Shown piece after piece: positions 18,701 to 27,315 of a stretch of 64,000 nucleotides of DNA. This DNA comes from Burkholderiales bacterium (GTDB lineage Bacteria; Pseudomonadota; Gammaproteobacteria; Burkholderiales; Burkholderiaceae_C). Numbering within the stretch: position 1 is the stretch's first letter; each line of letters opens with the position of its first letter. Location of the stretch: positions 1 through 64,000 of the forward strand of contig JANYCG010000076.1 of assembly GCA_025360385.1 (NCBI GenBank). The letters run 5' to 3'. The position numbers and the translations under genes are program-made. The notes under the pieces are model-generated. The model ran no database searches. It had not been told where the DNA came from and saw only the letters and a program-made list of their open reading frames with translations.

Positions 18701-18894
18701 TCTCGCGCGACATTGGCGCGGAGACCCAGCGTCCGCTGGCAATCGTCGTGATTGGTGGCTTGTTCACTGCCACCTTGTTGACGCTGGTGGTCCTGCCCGC
18801 CTTGTACGTGAGCTGGTTTGGGCGCAAGAAAGGGTTGCCAGGGTCCGGGGCTGCCCCCGCGCGTGATCCTGAGCAGGCGACGGACGGGGTGTGA
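15775..18894 (+). CDS. CusA/CzcA family heavy-metal RND pump, second tandem copy
   Basis: A 1039-residue pump very similar to its upstream neighbour along its whole length: both start MKR(L)xQYAL, share long identical blocks such as SVEAFPDVTDTQVTVIALYP, and have the same proton-relay motif. ATG 15775 is used because the shared N-terminus starts there. The two differ mainly in periplasmic loops and the C-terminal tail (here GSGAAPARDPEQ). A 181-base gap with small hairpins separates the genes, and no second adaptor or duct is present, so both pumps probably share one. A tandem duplication followed by divergence is the simplest origin. Confidence 0.93.
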   Translation: MKRLIQYALHQPLFIVLGTLLFAVAGVIAFQNLSVEAFPDVTDTQVTVIALYPGRAAEEVEKQVTLPIETALAGLPNSIRVFSHTQFGLSFTVVTYDDSAQVQQVRQQVAERLRGIDLPPGVEADIAPNATPVGEIMRYRLQGDGLTTTELRTLEDWVVERGLRQVPGIADVVGMGGFIKQYEVQPDLDKLRAYKLTFQNLLDALGRGNSNAGGSYVAQGTQQYAIRGIGLLRSADDIGRIVVAARNGTPILIRDIAQVKIGAVPRLGTVGQDLDDDVVTGIVVMRKGENPSVVLKSVKAKIEELNSRALPKGVAIVPFYDRTWLMGKTLTTVFKNLVEGALLVALVLYLFLSNLRASLAVVVIIPLALLSTFLGLKIMGVPANLLSLGAMDFGIIVDGAVIVIENIMHRLAERRESMDEAERRSVIVNAANEVGRPTLVSMLIIIAAHIPIFALQRHEGRIFQPMALSVTTALVGSLIFSLTLVPLLAYWMLRKKLPHGDNRLVTTAKRLYQPVLAWSLSHRKAVVAIALGVFALAMVAASRLGSEFLPELNEGTIWVNLRLPASISNDEATRALRSVRRALLKVPEVRTTVSKAGQPEDGTDPKTISMAEVFVDLKPPEEWRKGFSKEQIIDEMDRAVSGIPGMEPTFSQPIRDNVLESISQIDGQIVIKVAGDDLTDLRVVTEAVLKEIKQVTGVFRAEIDRQGELPQLLIDIDRDRAARLGLNVQDIQDVIEAALGGKAATQLWEGERKFAVAVRLPEGRRSIASLAATPIPTPDGGYAALGSVANIRETSGAMNIAREAGRRTMAVGIFIKNRDMGSVVGDMQARVNKNVNLPKGYTITWSGEFENQERAMKRLSVVVPISLLLIFVLLFDAFGSLARAALILINVPLALIGGFVALWVFAIPLSVSAAIGFIALSGQAVLNGVVMVSVFQQLQAQGMGVAQAVTQGSMQRLRTVLMTALLAALGLLPMALSRDIGAETQRPLAIVVIGGLFTATLLTLVVLPALYVSWFGRKKGLPGSGAAPARDPEQATDGV

Positions 18895-18950
18895 GGGATT
18901 TGGCGGCGGGCTTGGCGATGGGTCGCATGGGCATTGCCTAAAATCGCCCG

Positions 18951-20312
18951 ATGAACCGCCAATTTTCAGCTTTGCCGCGAACATCTGTCGCTATATTTAG
19001 CATAGCTATATACGCTTATTCCACGGGAACTTTGGCCCAAAATGATCCCGAAGACCCGCTGTTGGCCGCGTTTCATGCCCAAACCACCTTCATTTGGCAG
19101 AACAAGCCCGCCTTCAATGCCGCGTACAGCGGGCCAAACTCACTGTTTGCGCAAAAAGAGGAGTCGTATTCCTACACCCTCACCGGCGACCTGGGCCTGC
19201 GTTTGTGGCCCGGCGCGCAGTTGCATCTCAATCCGGAAGGCGTGCAAGGCAGGCCCCTGTCCAACTTGACCGGGGCGGGCGGCATCAGCAATGGCGAATT
19301 GCAGCGCGGTGCCAGCCCCAGTTTGAGCACCTACCCAGCGCGGTTTTTTGTGCAGCAACGCGTCAACCTGGGTGGCGGCACCGAGGCGGTGGCGCCGGGC
19401 TTCAATGAACTCGGCGGCAACGTCAGCGCCAAGCGCTGGACGATCACGCTTGGAACCTTCAGCCTGCTGGACTATTTTGACAATAATCCGTACGCCAAAG
19501 ACCCGCGCCAGCAGTTCGTGAACTGGGCCTTTCTGACCTACGGCGGCTGGGACTACGCGGCCGATGCGCGCGGCTACACCACCGGGCTGGTGATTGATTA
19601 CCACACGCCCAATTGGTCGGTGCGGGCCGCGCGGACCATGCAACCGCGCGAAAGCAATGGCTTGGCCCTGGACGCCCAGCTTGCCCGCCATTTCGGCGAC
19701 CAGATAGAGCTTGACGGCAATTTGCCGTGGACCTTGCCAGGCGGCCCCTTGCGTGGCCGGGCTTTGCTTTTCAGCAACCGGGTGGAAGCCGGCAATTTTG
19801 CCGACGCCATCGCCCTGGGGGGGGTGCCCGACGTGGGCCTGGTGCGCCGCGACCAGACCAAGACCGGCTGGGGCCTGACGCTGGAAGCCCCGCTGGCCGA
19901 CGACGCTGGATTGTTCCTGCGCCTGAGCAAAAACAGCGGCAACACGGAAAGTTATGCCTTCACCGAAATCGACAGCCAGACGGCTGTGGGCGGCCAGTTC
20001 ACCGGCGCGGCTTTGGGCCGAGGCCAGGATCGCTGGGGCGTCGCCTACGCGGTGAATGGCCTGTCCGACAGCCACCGGGACTACCTCGCCTTGGGTGGCC
20101 TGGGTTTCTTCCTGGGGGATGGTCGACTGAACTATGACAACGAGCGGATTTTCGAGGCCTATTACCGCTTCGCCGTGCCGGACTGGGGCACCAAAGTCGG
20201 CAAAGTGCAGTCGGCATTGAGCCTGGGGTTCCAGCACATCACCAACCCCGGCTATAACCGCGACCGCGGGCCGGCCATGGTCTACAGCTTTCGCTGGCAC
20301 AGCGAATTTTAG
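18951..20312 (+). CDS. OprB-family carbohydrate-type porin with repeat-derived signal peptide
   Basis: A 453-residue outer-membrane porin resembling the OprB family: DLGLRLWPGAQLHLNPEG near residue 75, ARFFVQQRVNLGGG, TLGTFSLLDYFDNNPYAKDPR, and a C-terminal aromatic (WHSEF). The family takes up sugars; the substrate here is unknown. The signal peptide is unusual: most of it, from Ala13 to the predicted cleavage after TLA/Q, is encoded by a copy of the 41-base dispersed repeat plus its flank (SIAIYAYSTGTLAQ). Only the first dozen residues come from other sequence. A 50-base gap separates its end from the convergent gene. Confidence 0.8.
   Translation: MNRQFSALPRTSVAIFSIAIYAYSTGTLAQNDPEDPLLAAFHAQTTFIWQNKPAFNAAYSGPNSLFAQKEESYSYTLTGDLGLRLWPGAQLHLNPEGVQGRPLSNLTGAGGISNGELQRGASPSLSTYPARFFVQQRVNLGGGTEAVAPGFNELGGNVSAKRWTITLGTFSLLDYFDNNPYAKDPRQQFVNWAFLTYGGWDYAADARGYTTGLVIDYHTPNWSVRAARTMQPRESNGLALDAQLARHFGDQIELDGNLPWTLPGGPLRGRALLFSNRVEAGNFADAIALGGVPDVGLVRRDQTKTGWGLTLEAPLADDAGLFLRLSKNSGNTESYAFTEIDSQTAVGGQFTGAALGRGQDRWGVAYAVNGLSDSHRDYLALGGLGFFLGDGRLNYDNERIFEAYYRFAVPDWGTKVGKVQSALSLGFQHITNPGYNRDRGPAMVYSFRWHSEF
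18990..19030 (-). repeat. 41-base dispersed repeat, copy 2 (signal peptide of the OprB-like porin)
   Basis: On the minus strand GTTCCCGT, 14 bases, two bases and the hairpin GCTATGCTAAATATAGC. In the gene's sense it reads GCTATATTTAGC...CCACGGGAAC, and the flank TTTGGCCCAA completes STGTLAQ. The outer flank TTTTGGGC(C/T)AAA is shared with the copy at 36047. Confidence 0.88.
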
Positions 20313-20362
20313 AAAACGGGTTTGGGGTTGTTGAGGCGTAAGCGGCGGCCTAAAACCGAGGC

Positions 20363-21115
20363 CTAAAACCGCGTTCCAATACTGATGCGCACGGCGTTAT
20401 CCACTGTGAAATTGGTGTTCGGGTCGTAGGCCAGGCGCACAAAATAACGCGGCCAGTCATAGGTGATGGTGGCACCAAATTTGCCAATGCTGTCGCCGTT
20501 GACCAGGCCGCTTTTGTAGAGCAGGTCCAAGGTCAAACGGTCACCGTCGTTCACCGGGGCGCGGTACACCAGGTGCACATGTTGCTGGTCCGGGTTGTCG
20601 CGGTTGTCCCGCGTCACCGACAGCGCGTAACTGACACTGTGCTCAGCCCGGTAGGCCAGGCTCAAACTCAGGGCATCGTTCGGGTCAAAGTTCAGGTTGA
20701 AATAGGGGCGCTGGTTGGTTCGACCAAGGCCTGCTCCCACCACCCAGGTGCTGCCCGTCTCCAGCCCCAAACTGCCGCCGACAAAACCGCCAGAAGCCAT
20801 TTGCAGTGACGGCAATACCCGCAAGGCGTCGCCCCAGGCGCTGTCCCAGCCGGCCCGGAACTGGTCGGCGTTCAAGCCATTGGCATTGAAATACCCCAGC
20901 CAGGTGTTGCCCATTTGCGAGCTGTGCCGCAAATTCACATCCAGGCCCTGGCCGTTTTCGCTGAAGCCGTGGCCGGCCACGGTCAATTTAAATTTGGGCT
21001 CGCCGTCACCGTCTTGTGCCCATGCCGTGTTGCCGAATGCCGACGCGACCAGGCCAAGCCCCGCAAGGCGCAGGCACAGGCGCAGGCCGCTCAATGAAAA
21101 GTCTTGGCAAGGCAT
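20363..21115 (-). CDS. putative outer-membrane beta-barrel protein
   Basis: A 250-residue predicted outer-membrane protein of unrecognised family. A signal peptide (LCLRLAGLGLVASAFGNTAWAQ) is followed by about ten alternating amphipathic strands, such as TWLGYFNANGLN, RPYFNLNFDPNDALSLSLAYRAEHS and RYFVRLAYDPNTNF, and a terminal Phe (ISIGTRF). A TTG at 21151 would extend the N-terminus by 12 residues and overlap the stop codon of the upstream synthetase gene; ATG 21115 is chosen because the signal peptide starts there, though no clear ribosome site is seen. It follows the acyl-CoA synthetase on the same strand, so both may be cotranscribed. Confidence 0.65.
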   Translation of the reverse strand: MPCQDFSLSGLRLCLRLAGLGLVASAFGNTAWAQDGDGEPKFKLTVAGHGFSENGQGLDVNLRHSSQMGNTWLGYFNANGLNADQFRAGWDSAWGDALRVLPSLQMASGGFVGGSLGLETGSTWVVGAGLGRTNQRPYFNLNFDPNDALSLSLAYRAEHSVSYALSVTRDNRDNPDQQHVHLVYRAPVNDGDRLTLDLLYKSGLVNGDSIGKFGATITYDWPRYFVRLAYDPNTNFTVDNAVRISIGTRF

Positions 21116-21147
21116 AGGATTCAATTTTTTAAGAAGCACGTCAATTG

Positions 21148-23115
21148 TCAACCGCCAGCCGCCGGGTTGTCCCAGGTGATTTTGTGCCGAATCACAAACG
21201 GGGCCAATGCGTGATGCACGCGGTCTTCGAACGCTGTCCGGTCGGCGGCGCTGGTGCCAGGCAGGCCCGTCAGGTGAACATGCGCCAGCGTGCCATGGGT
21301 GCCATCTGCACCGACGGTGACTTTGACACCCGGGCCGTCCGCCGCCAGGGGCGCTAGCAGTCCGTCAAACACCACCTGCGTGGCCTGCCAGCGCAGTTGC
21401 GGCTTGAACACCTTGCCCACCCCCGTCAGCGGAATCGCGTCGATGACCAAGACCTGAACCGGGATGGCGGCGCGTTCAGGTGTGCGCACGCGCACCCAGT
21501 CGTGCAACTCAGCGCTGGTGCACGCAATGCCGGGTTTGAGTTGCACATAGGCCAGCGGAAGCTCGCCGGCGTAGGCATCGGGCTGGCCGACGACGGCCGC
21601 CAAGGCCACGGCCGGGTGCTGGTACAGGGCCTCTTCAATCGGCATCGGGTCGATGTTGTGGCCGCCGCGAATGATGAGGTCTTTGGCGCGCCCCGTGATC
21701 CAGAGGTAGCCGTCGTCATCCAGCCGCCCCAGGTCGCCCGAATTGACCCAGCCCGGCTCAACAAAGGCGTTGACGTTGTGGATGGCGTTGAGGTAGCCGG
21801 TGAACACGCCGGGCCCCGCCATGGCGACCACGCCAATCTCATGGGCGGCGCAGTTGCCGGCAAACTTGCCGTCGGCGTCGATGCGCACTACCCGCACCTG
21901 AGAATACGGCACGGCATGGCCCACCGTGCCCAGGCGCACCGGGCGGTCCAGGAAACTGATGGTGTGCACGCTGGCGGTTTCGGTCATGCCATAGACCTCT
22001 AGCACTGGCCGCTTGAAGTGGCTCTGGAACTTCTCGCCCACCGCCACCGGAATGCCCGAGCCGCCGCCGCTGAAGGCATTGATGCAAGCCAGGTCAACAC
22101 CCTCCCACGGGATGCCTGCCGCCGCAGCCAGCACCGTGGGCACGCCACCAAACACCGGGCACTGGAAGCGGCTGACGAGCTTCCACACATTCTTGATGGC
22201 CGTCATGTTGCGCCAACCCGAGGCCGACAGCACCACCACGGAGCCCCCCGCCGCCAGCGTAGACAAGCCTTGCGTGAGCGCACCGCCCACGTGGTACAGC
22301 GGCAGGCCAAACAGCATGGCCCGGCCCGGGCCGGCATTGAGCATCACGTTACAGACCCAGGCCTGATAGACCTGGTTCTGGTGCGTGTGGCGCACCAGCT
22401 TGGGCGTACCGGTGGTGCCGCCAGTATGGAAATAGGCGGCGATGTCGTGGCGGCCAATCTGGCGCCCGCTGGTCAGGCGGTCGGCGGGAAAGCTGTCAAT
22501 GACCGCATCGAATGAAATGACGGGTGCACCGCCCGTGGCTGTATCCACCGAATCGCCGCCCGCCACCACGATCGCCATGAGGCTTGGCACCAAGTGGCGG
22601 ATGCGCATCACTTTGTCCCAGATGTCAGAACCTGCAGCAGGGCCAAACGCCACCAGCACTTTGGTTTGGGCGGCGTTCAGAATTTCGGCCAACTGGTGAG
22701 GTTCCAAGAGCGGGTTGACCGGGTTGGCGATGCCTGCCGCTTCGGCCCCGAACAGCGCGTAGAAGCTTTGCGGAATCAGCGGCAGCAGCAGGCTGACCAC
22801 GTCATTGGGTCCCACGCCCAGCGAGTGGAACAGGTTGGCCGATTGCGTCACCCGCCCCAAAAACTGGGCATGGCTGATGACCAGCGGCTGCTCGTCGGGC
22901 TCGCAGCGGGTGAGGAACTGGATGGCCGGGGCTGACGGATTGTGCCGGGCACCGATTTGCAAGGCCTCATAGGTGCTGGCAGCTTCCAGCCTTTGCTCAA
23001 GCGGGATGGTCTCGATGGCCGCGACATCGGCCGCTGTGGCCAGGCTGGCGCGCTGGCCTCCCATGTGGCGGTCGATCAGAACTGCGCGGCTGGCGGCGGC
23101 ATTGGAAGTTGGCAT
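21148..23115 (-). CDS. acyl-CoA synthetase (AMP-binding enzyme)
   Basis: A 655-residue ANL-superfamily adenylating enzyme that should activate a carboxylic acid to its CoA thioester. ATG 23115 is chosen: GGAG lies eight bases upstream and the family N-terminus follows, while the longer frame overlaps metH. Motifs are the ATP loop YFHTGGTTGTPKLVRHTH, the adenylate segment LEVYGMTETASVHTIS, the hinge Asp in SGDLGRLDDDGYLWITGR and the RGGHNIDP region. The C-terminal lobe has the catalytic Lys near GVGKVFKPQLR. It resembles fatty/aryl-acyl synthetases of Burkholderiales; substrate cannot be called. Confidence 0.88.
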   Translation of the reverse strand: MPTSNAAASRAVLIDRHMGGQRASLATAADVAAIETIPLEQRLEAASTYEALQIGARHNPSAPAIQFLTRCEPDEQPLVISHAQFLGRVTQSANLFHSLGVGPNDVVSLLLPLIPQSFYALFGAEAAGIANPVNPLLEPHQLAEILNAAQTKVLVAFGPAAGSDIWDKVMRIRHLVPSLMAIVVAGGDSVDTATGGAPVISFDAVIDSFPADRLTSGRQIGRHDIAAYFHTGGTTGTPKLVRHTHQNQVYQAWVCNVMLNAGPGRAMLFGLPLYHVGGALTQGLSTLAAGGSVVVLSASGWRNMTAIKNVWKLVSRFQCPVFGGVPTVLAAAAGIPWEGVDLACINAFSGGGSGIPVAVGEKFQSHFKRPVLEVYGMTETASVHTISFLDRPVRLGTVGHAVPYSQVRVVRIDADGKFAGNCAAHEIGVVAMAGPGVFTGYLNAIHNVNAFVEPGWVNSGDLGRLDDDGYLWITGRAKDLIIRGGHNIDPMPIEEALYQHPAVALAAVVGQPDAYAGELPLAYVQLKPGIACTSAELHDWVRVRTPERAAIPVQVLVIDAIPLTGVGKVFKPQLRWQATQVVFDGLLAPLAADGPGVKVTVGADGTHGTLAHVHLTGLPGTSAADRTAFEDRVHHALAPFVIRHKITWDNPAAGG

Positions 23116-23188
23116 GGGCGTCTCCTGCGTTGTTGGCCGCATCTTAGCGGCCCGGCCAGCGTCCGGCCCCGCGCGTTGGCGGCGGTAC

Positions 23189-26104
23189 CTAGAGGTTAGG
23201 CGCCAGCAGCCGCTGCAAATCGCGCTCGGCCACGCCTTTTCGCGCAGCCAGGTCCTTGAGCTGGTCGTCGCCAATTTTGCCAACGTTGAAATACACCGCG
23301 TCCGGATGGCCCATGTAGAAGCCACTGACGCTGGCAGCCGGCGTCATGGCCAGGCTTTCCGTCAGGCGCATGCCGATCTCTTCACATTGCAAGAGTGCAA
23401 ACAGATCCTGCTTGACGCTGTGGTCCGGGCAAGCCGGGTAGCCGGGGGCGGGGCGAATGCCCTGGTATTTTTCGGCAATCATCTCGGGGTTGGTCAGCGC
23501 CTCCTGTGGCGCATAACCCCACAGGTCGGTGCGCACGCGGTGGTGCAGGCACTCGGCAAAGGCCTCCGCCAGGCGGTCGGCCAGCGCTTTGAGCATGATG
23601 CTGCTGTAGTCGTCCAGGTCGTCCTGGAAGTATTTTTCCTTCTTGTCTGCGCCAATGCCGGCGGTGACGGCAAAAATGCCGACGTAATCCTGGTTCCTAG
23701 AGGTCAATGTGCCAAATGTTCCTATGGGTGCTACATAGTTTGCTATTGATTTACTAGCGTTTCGAATTTCGGCTCTGGGTGCCACAAAATCTGCAAGGCA
23801 GCGGCTGGGGCGCATGATGCCGTCGATGGCCTGCTTTTCGGCCTGTTGGCGCAGGCCGCGCCAGGTCATGGCCACCTCGGTGCGCGACTCGTCGGTGTAG
23901 AACTCAATGTCATCGTCATTGACGCTGTTGGCGGGGTAGAGACCCATCACGCCATTGGCCGTCAACCAGCGGCCTTCCACCAGGCGCTTCAACATGCGCT
24001 GGCCATCTGCGTAGACACGCACGGCCTCGGTGCCCACAACCTCGTCTTTCAGGATGGCTGGAAAAGGCCCGGCCAAGTCCCAGGTCTGGAAGAAGGGCCC
24101 CCAGTCGATGAATTTGGCCAATTCGCCCAGGTCGAAATTTTTGAACACGCGTCGGCCCAGGAACTTGGGTTTGACGGGTTGATAGGCCGCCCAGGCCAAG
24201 GCCGTTCGGTCTGAGCTTGTCGAAGACGCGCCTGCCAAAAGCTCAGGACGAATGGCTGGAAGCCATTTGTTGGCGCGGGCTTTGGCCAGCGGCCACAGCG
24301 GCACTTGCTTTTTATTGGCGTGTTGCAGCCGTACTTTGTCGTAGTCGGCATTAAGGTCGGCAATATAGGCGCTGGCCCGGTCCGACAAAAGTGATTGCGC
24401 CACACCCACGCTGCGCGAGGCGTCCGGCACGTAGACGACAGGTCCTTCATAATGCGGCGCAATCTTGACAGCGGTATGCACCCGCGAGGTCGTTGCCCCG
24501 CCAATCATCAGCGGGATCTTGCGGATGCGAAAATGCTCGTCTTTCTGCATTTCACCGGCCACGTATTGCATCTCTTCCAGGCTGGGTGTGATCAGGCCCG
24601 ACAGGCCCACAATGTCCGCGCCCTCGACCTTGGCGCGCGCCAGAATCTCGTGGCAGGGCACCATCACGCCCATGTTGATGACCTCGAAGTTATTGCATTG
24701 CAAAACCACGGTGACGATGTTCTTGCCGATGTCATGCACGTCGCCCTTGACCGTGGCGATGATGATCTTGCCCTTGGTGCGCACGTCTCTTCCGGCGGCC
24801 TCGTCCTGGCGCTTTTCTTCCTCAATGTAGGGAATCAAGTGGGCCACGGCGGACTTCATCACACGCGCGCTCTTGACCACTTGGGGCAGGAACATTTTGC
24901 CCTGGCCAAACAGGTCGCCGACGATGCTCATGCCGGCCATCAGGGGACCTTCGATCACGTGCAGAGGGCGGCCACCCTGTTTCAGGATCGCCTGATAAGC
25001 CTCTTCGGTATCGGGCACGATGAAGTCGGTGATGCCGTGAATCATGGCGTGGCTCAAGCGCTGCTCAACGGCCACCGGGTTGGCGGGTGTGCCGCGCCAA
25101 TCGAGCTTTTTGCTTTCGTCTTTGGCACCGGACTTGGCGCTGTCGGCAATTTCAACCAGACGCTCGCCTGCGTCAGCGCGGCGGTTCAGGACGACATCTT
25201 CCACCCGTTCCCGCAACACTGGCTCCAGGTCGTCGTACACGCCCACCATGCCGGCGTTGACGATGCCCATGTCCATGCCCGCCTTGATGGCGTGGTACAG
25301 GAACACTGTGTGGATGGCCTCGCGCACCGGGTCGTTGCCACGGAATGAAAAACTCACGTTGCTCACGCCACCCGACACCTTGGCACCGGGCAGATTGGCC
25401 TTGATCCAGCGCGTGGCCTCGATGAAATCGACCGCGTAGTTGTTGTGCTCTTCAATGCCGGTGGCGACGGCGAAGATGTTGGGGTCGAAGATGATGTCTT
25501 CGGGCGGGAAACCGACTTCATCGACCAGGATGCGATAAGCCCGCTGGCAAATCTCGGTTTTGCGGGCGTAGGTGTCGGCCTGGCCTTTCTCGTCAAACGC
25601 CATCACCACGGCGGCGGCACCGTAGCGTCGCACCAGTTTGGCCTGCGCCTTGAACGAATCCACGCCTTCTTTCATGCTGATCGAATTGACGATGCCCTTG
25701 CCCTGGATGCAACGCAAACCCGCTTCGATCACTTCCCACTTGGAGCTGTCCACCATGATGGGCACGCGAGAAATGTCCGGCTCGCTGGCGATCAAATTCA
25801 AGAAGCGCACCATGGCCGCCTTGCTGTCGAGCATGGCTTCGTCCATGTTGATGTCGATCACCTGGGCGCCGTTTTCTACCTGCTGGCGCGCCACGCTCAA
25901 GGCCTGGTCGAACTCGCCATTCAAGATCAGCTTGGCGAAGGCTTTGGAGCCAGTGACGTTGGTGCGCTCGCCAATGTTGACAAACAGGCTGCTGGCGTCG
26001 ATTCGCACCGGCTCCAGGCCACTGAGGCACATCGGTGGCGCTGTCGGCGCATCTGCTGTGCTGACGGTGCTGGGGGAGGACGGGTTTGGGCTGGCTTCGG
26101 GCAT
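23189..26104 (-). CDS. metH: methionine synthase, C-terminal part (folate, B12 and activation domains)
   Basis: A 971-residue cobalamin-dependent methionine synthase lacking the homocysteine domain. ATG 26104 has AGGTGAG upstream. Domains: methyltetrahydrofolate-binding ([16 protein letters not shown]), helical cap and B12-binding domain with the cobalt ligand in GDVHDIGKN near residue 455, and the AdoMet-dependent reactivation domain ([12 protein letters not shown]). The missing homocysteine domain is a separate gene at 37808-38866. Two repeat-derived stretches are inserted in frame: a REP-like unit near residues 627-634 and the 41-base repeat at about 783-796, between LADFVAP and [10 protein letters not shown], where E. 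coli MetH has only a few residues. Expression is probably governed by the SAH riboswitch upstream. Confidence 0.95.
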   Translation of the reverse strand: MPEASPNPSSPSTVSTADAPTAPPMCLSGLEPVRIDASSLFVNIGERTNVTGSKAFAKLILNGEFDQALSVARQQVENGAQVIDINMDEAMLDSKAAMVRFLNLIASEPDISRVPIMVDSSKWEVIEAGLRCIQGKGIVNSISMKEGVDSFKAQAKLVRRYGAAAVVMAFDEKGQADTYARKTEICQRAYRILVDEVGFPPEDIIFDPNIFAVATGIEEHNNYAVDFIEATRWIKANLPGAKVSGGVSNVSFSFRGNDPVREAIHTVFLYHAIKAGMDMGIVNAGMVGVYDDLEPVLRERVEDVVLNRRADAGERLVEIADSAKSGAKDESKKLDWRGTPANPVAVEQRLSHAMIHGITDFIVPDTEEAYQAILKQGGRPLHVIEGPLMAGMSIVGDLFGQGKMFLPQVVKSARVMKSAVAHLIPYIEEEKRQDEAAGRDVRTKGKIIIATVKGDVHDIGKNIVTVVLQCNNFEVINMGVMVPCHEILARAKVEGADIVGLSGLITPSLEEMQYVAGEMQKDEHFRIRKIPLMIGGATTSRVHTAVKIAPHYEGPVVYVPDASRSVGVAQSLLSDRASAYIADLNADYDKVRLQHANKKQVPLWPLAKARANKWLPAIRPELLAGASSTSSDRTALAWAAYQPVKPKFLGRRVFKNFDLGELAKFIDWGPFFQTWDLAGPFPAILKDEVVGTEAVRVYADGQRMLKRLVEGRWLTANGVMGLYPANSVNDDDIEFYTDESRTEVAMTWRGLRQQAEKQAIDGIMRPSRCLADFVAPRAEIRNASKSIANYVAPIGTFGTLTSRNQDYVGIFAVTAGIGADKKEKYFQDDLDDYSSIMLKALADRLAEAFAECLHHRVRTDLWGYAPQEALTNPEMIAEKYQGIRPAPGYPACPDHSVKQDLFALLQCEEIGMRLTESLAMTPAASVSGFYMGHPDAVYFNVGKIGDDQLKDLAARKGVAERDLQRLLAPNL
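23718..23758 (+). repeat. 41-base dispersed repeat, copy 3 (in frame inside metH)
   Basis: GTTCCTAT (variant of GTTCCCGT), 14 bases, two bases, then GCTATTGATTTACTAGC. In the metH sense it encodes [18 protein letters not shown], read in the same frame as the signal-peptide copies (…GGA ACA TTT GGC). It accounts for most of an insertion absent from E. coli MetH. Confidence 0.85.
24202..24226. repeat. REP-like half-element inside metH
   Basis: CCGTTCGGTCTGAGCTTGTC followed by GAAG is the same unit as in the inverted pair at 2075-2124. In the metH frame it encodes SSTSSDRTA, part of a linker between the cap/B12 region and the activation domain. The reading frame stays open. Confidence 0.65.
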
Positions 26105-26107
26105 GGG

Positions 26108-26232
26108 ACTCACCTGGGCTGAATGTTCAGGTGAGCGCCGTTGAAGTATCAAAACTTGTTCCAAGCCTGGCCGGGTTCAAACACCGATGCAAAACATGGG
26201 TGCAAAAACGCGACTGCAACGCTCCTTGGAGT
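26108..26232 (-). promoter_or_regulatory. S-adenosylhomocysteine (SAH) riboswitch before metH
   Basis: On the minus strand the leader carries the SAH aptamer hallmarks in order: CTCCAAGGAGCGTTGCAG, a variable arm, CCAGGCTTGGA, and CAACGGCGCTCACCTG. The last segment, GCTCACCTG, is also complementary to CAGGTGAG, which contains the metH ribosome-binding site about 20 bases on. This suggests a translational switch: when SAH binds, GCTCACC is held in the aptamer and the ribosome site is free; without SAH it is sequestered. SAH riboswitches are known to turn on SAH-recycling and metH genes. Confidence 0.85.
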
Positions 26233-26307
26233 CTGAGATTTTACCGTTTATTTGAAATGAATCCAGCTTTTTTAAAGCTTCAGCGGCCGGCGCTGCGGCA
26301 TGCCGCA

Positions 26308-27315
26308 TCAACCGATGATGGTCTCCCAATGGCCGCTGTATTCGGAGGCAAACAGGCCGTCAATGACGCGCATATTGCAAAGCGCGTCATCCAGGCCATA
26401 GGGCAGCGGTATGTCGCCGCGCACCGCCCGCGAAAACGCGTCGCCTTGCAAGGTGTACTGATCGGCGGGTGCCAGGGTCTCGATCACTGCGTTTGCGCCG
26501 TTCAATGTTTTTCCGTCGTCAATGAAAATTCGCGTGGCTTCGCCCAGAGGCGCGTTGAAGGGGATTTCAAGATCGAGCCGTTTTTTGGCGCCTACGATTT
26601 GCACACGTTGGTAGGGTGTGGTCTGCGTCGAGACGGTGAAATCAAGCCTGCGGCCGTGGCCAAAATCCAGCAAAGCGCTGGCCAGGCGGTCTGTTTTATA
26701 CACGGCATCACGGTCCACCAGCGACATGACGCGCAGCGGCTCTGACTCAAACAAAAAACGGCCCGCCACGATGGCGTAACAGCCAATGTCGTACAAAGCG
26801 CCGCCGCCGTTTTCAAGCCGGTTGCGGATGTTGCCGCCGTCCCGGTTGTTGTAGCTGAAAAAAACCTGCACGCTTCGCAACTCGCCCAGCTCGCCGCTGC
26901 GCACCAGTTCACGCGCCCTGAGCCACTGGGGGTGGAAGCGCACCATGAAGGCCTCCATGATGTGAACCTTGTCAGCCACCTCATGCAATTGCGCGGCCTC
27001 GTTGGCGTTCATCGCAAAAGGTTTTTCGCACAGCACATGTTTGCCGGCCCGGGCCGCCGCCAGCGTCCACTGCACATGCAGGTCGTTGGGCAAGGGGTTG
27101 TAAATGGCTTCGATGGCAGGGTCGGCCAGCAGGTCTTCGTAACTGCCATAGGCTTTGGGAATGCCAAGTTTGGCGGCCCAGTTTTTGGCAGAGTCCAGCT
27201 CGCGCGAGGCAATGGCGTCGACGCTGCACCATTGCCCTTTTTGCATGGCTGGAATGACCTTTTCCCGTCCGATCTTGGCGGTGCTCAAGACCCCCCATTT
27301 GACGCGTGTGTTCAT
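26308..27315 (-). CDS. Gfo/Idh/MocA family oxidoreductase of the xylose cluster
   Basis: A 335-residue NAD(P)-dependent sugar dehydrogenase-like protein. It has a Rossmann start (VKWGVLSTAKIGREKVIPAM), the family signature HVLCEKPFAMNANEA with catalytic Lys, and a C-terminal substrate domain (GGGALYDIGCYAI). It shares one base with the xylA stop codon (TGATG) and is the last gene of the xylose cluster, so a role on xylose, xylonolactone-forming oxidation or a related pentose is likely; dihydrodiol/D-xylose 1-dehydrogenases belong to this family. Exact activity cannot be told from sequence. Confidence 0.85.
   Translation of the reverse strand: MNTRVKWGVLSTAKIGREKVIPAMQKGQWCSVDAIASRELDSAKNWAAKLGIPKAYGSYEDLLADPAIEAIYNPLPNDLHVQWTLAAARAGKHVLCEKPFAMNANEAAQLHEVADKVHIMEAFMVRFHPQWLRARELVRSGELGELRSVQVFFSYNNRDGGNIRNRLENGGGALYDIGCYAIVAGRFLFESEPLRVMSLVDRDAVYKTDRLASALLDFGHGRRLDFTVSTQTTPYQRVQIVGAKKRLDLEIPFNAPLGEATRIFIDDGKTLNGANAVIETLAPADQYTLQGDAFSRAVRGDIPLPYGLDDALCNMRVIDGLFASEYSGHWETIIG

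Noticed and set aside
17554-18984. 476-codon minus-strand frame opposite the second czcA
   Set aside because: Low-complexity His/Gln/Arg composition and full overlap with a certain gene; a shadow.
24395-25348. 317-codon plus-strand frame opposite metH
   Set aside because: Antisense of the conserved folate and B12 domains; no recognisable family or ribosome site.
23189-26104. Sequencing frameshifts as the cause of the extra segments in MetH
   Set aside because: The frame is continuous on both sides and each extra segment matches a dispersed repeat at the DNA level, so insertion explains them better.
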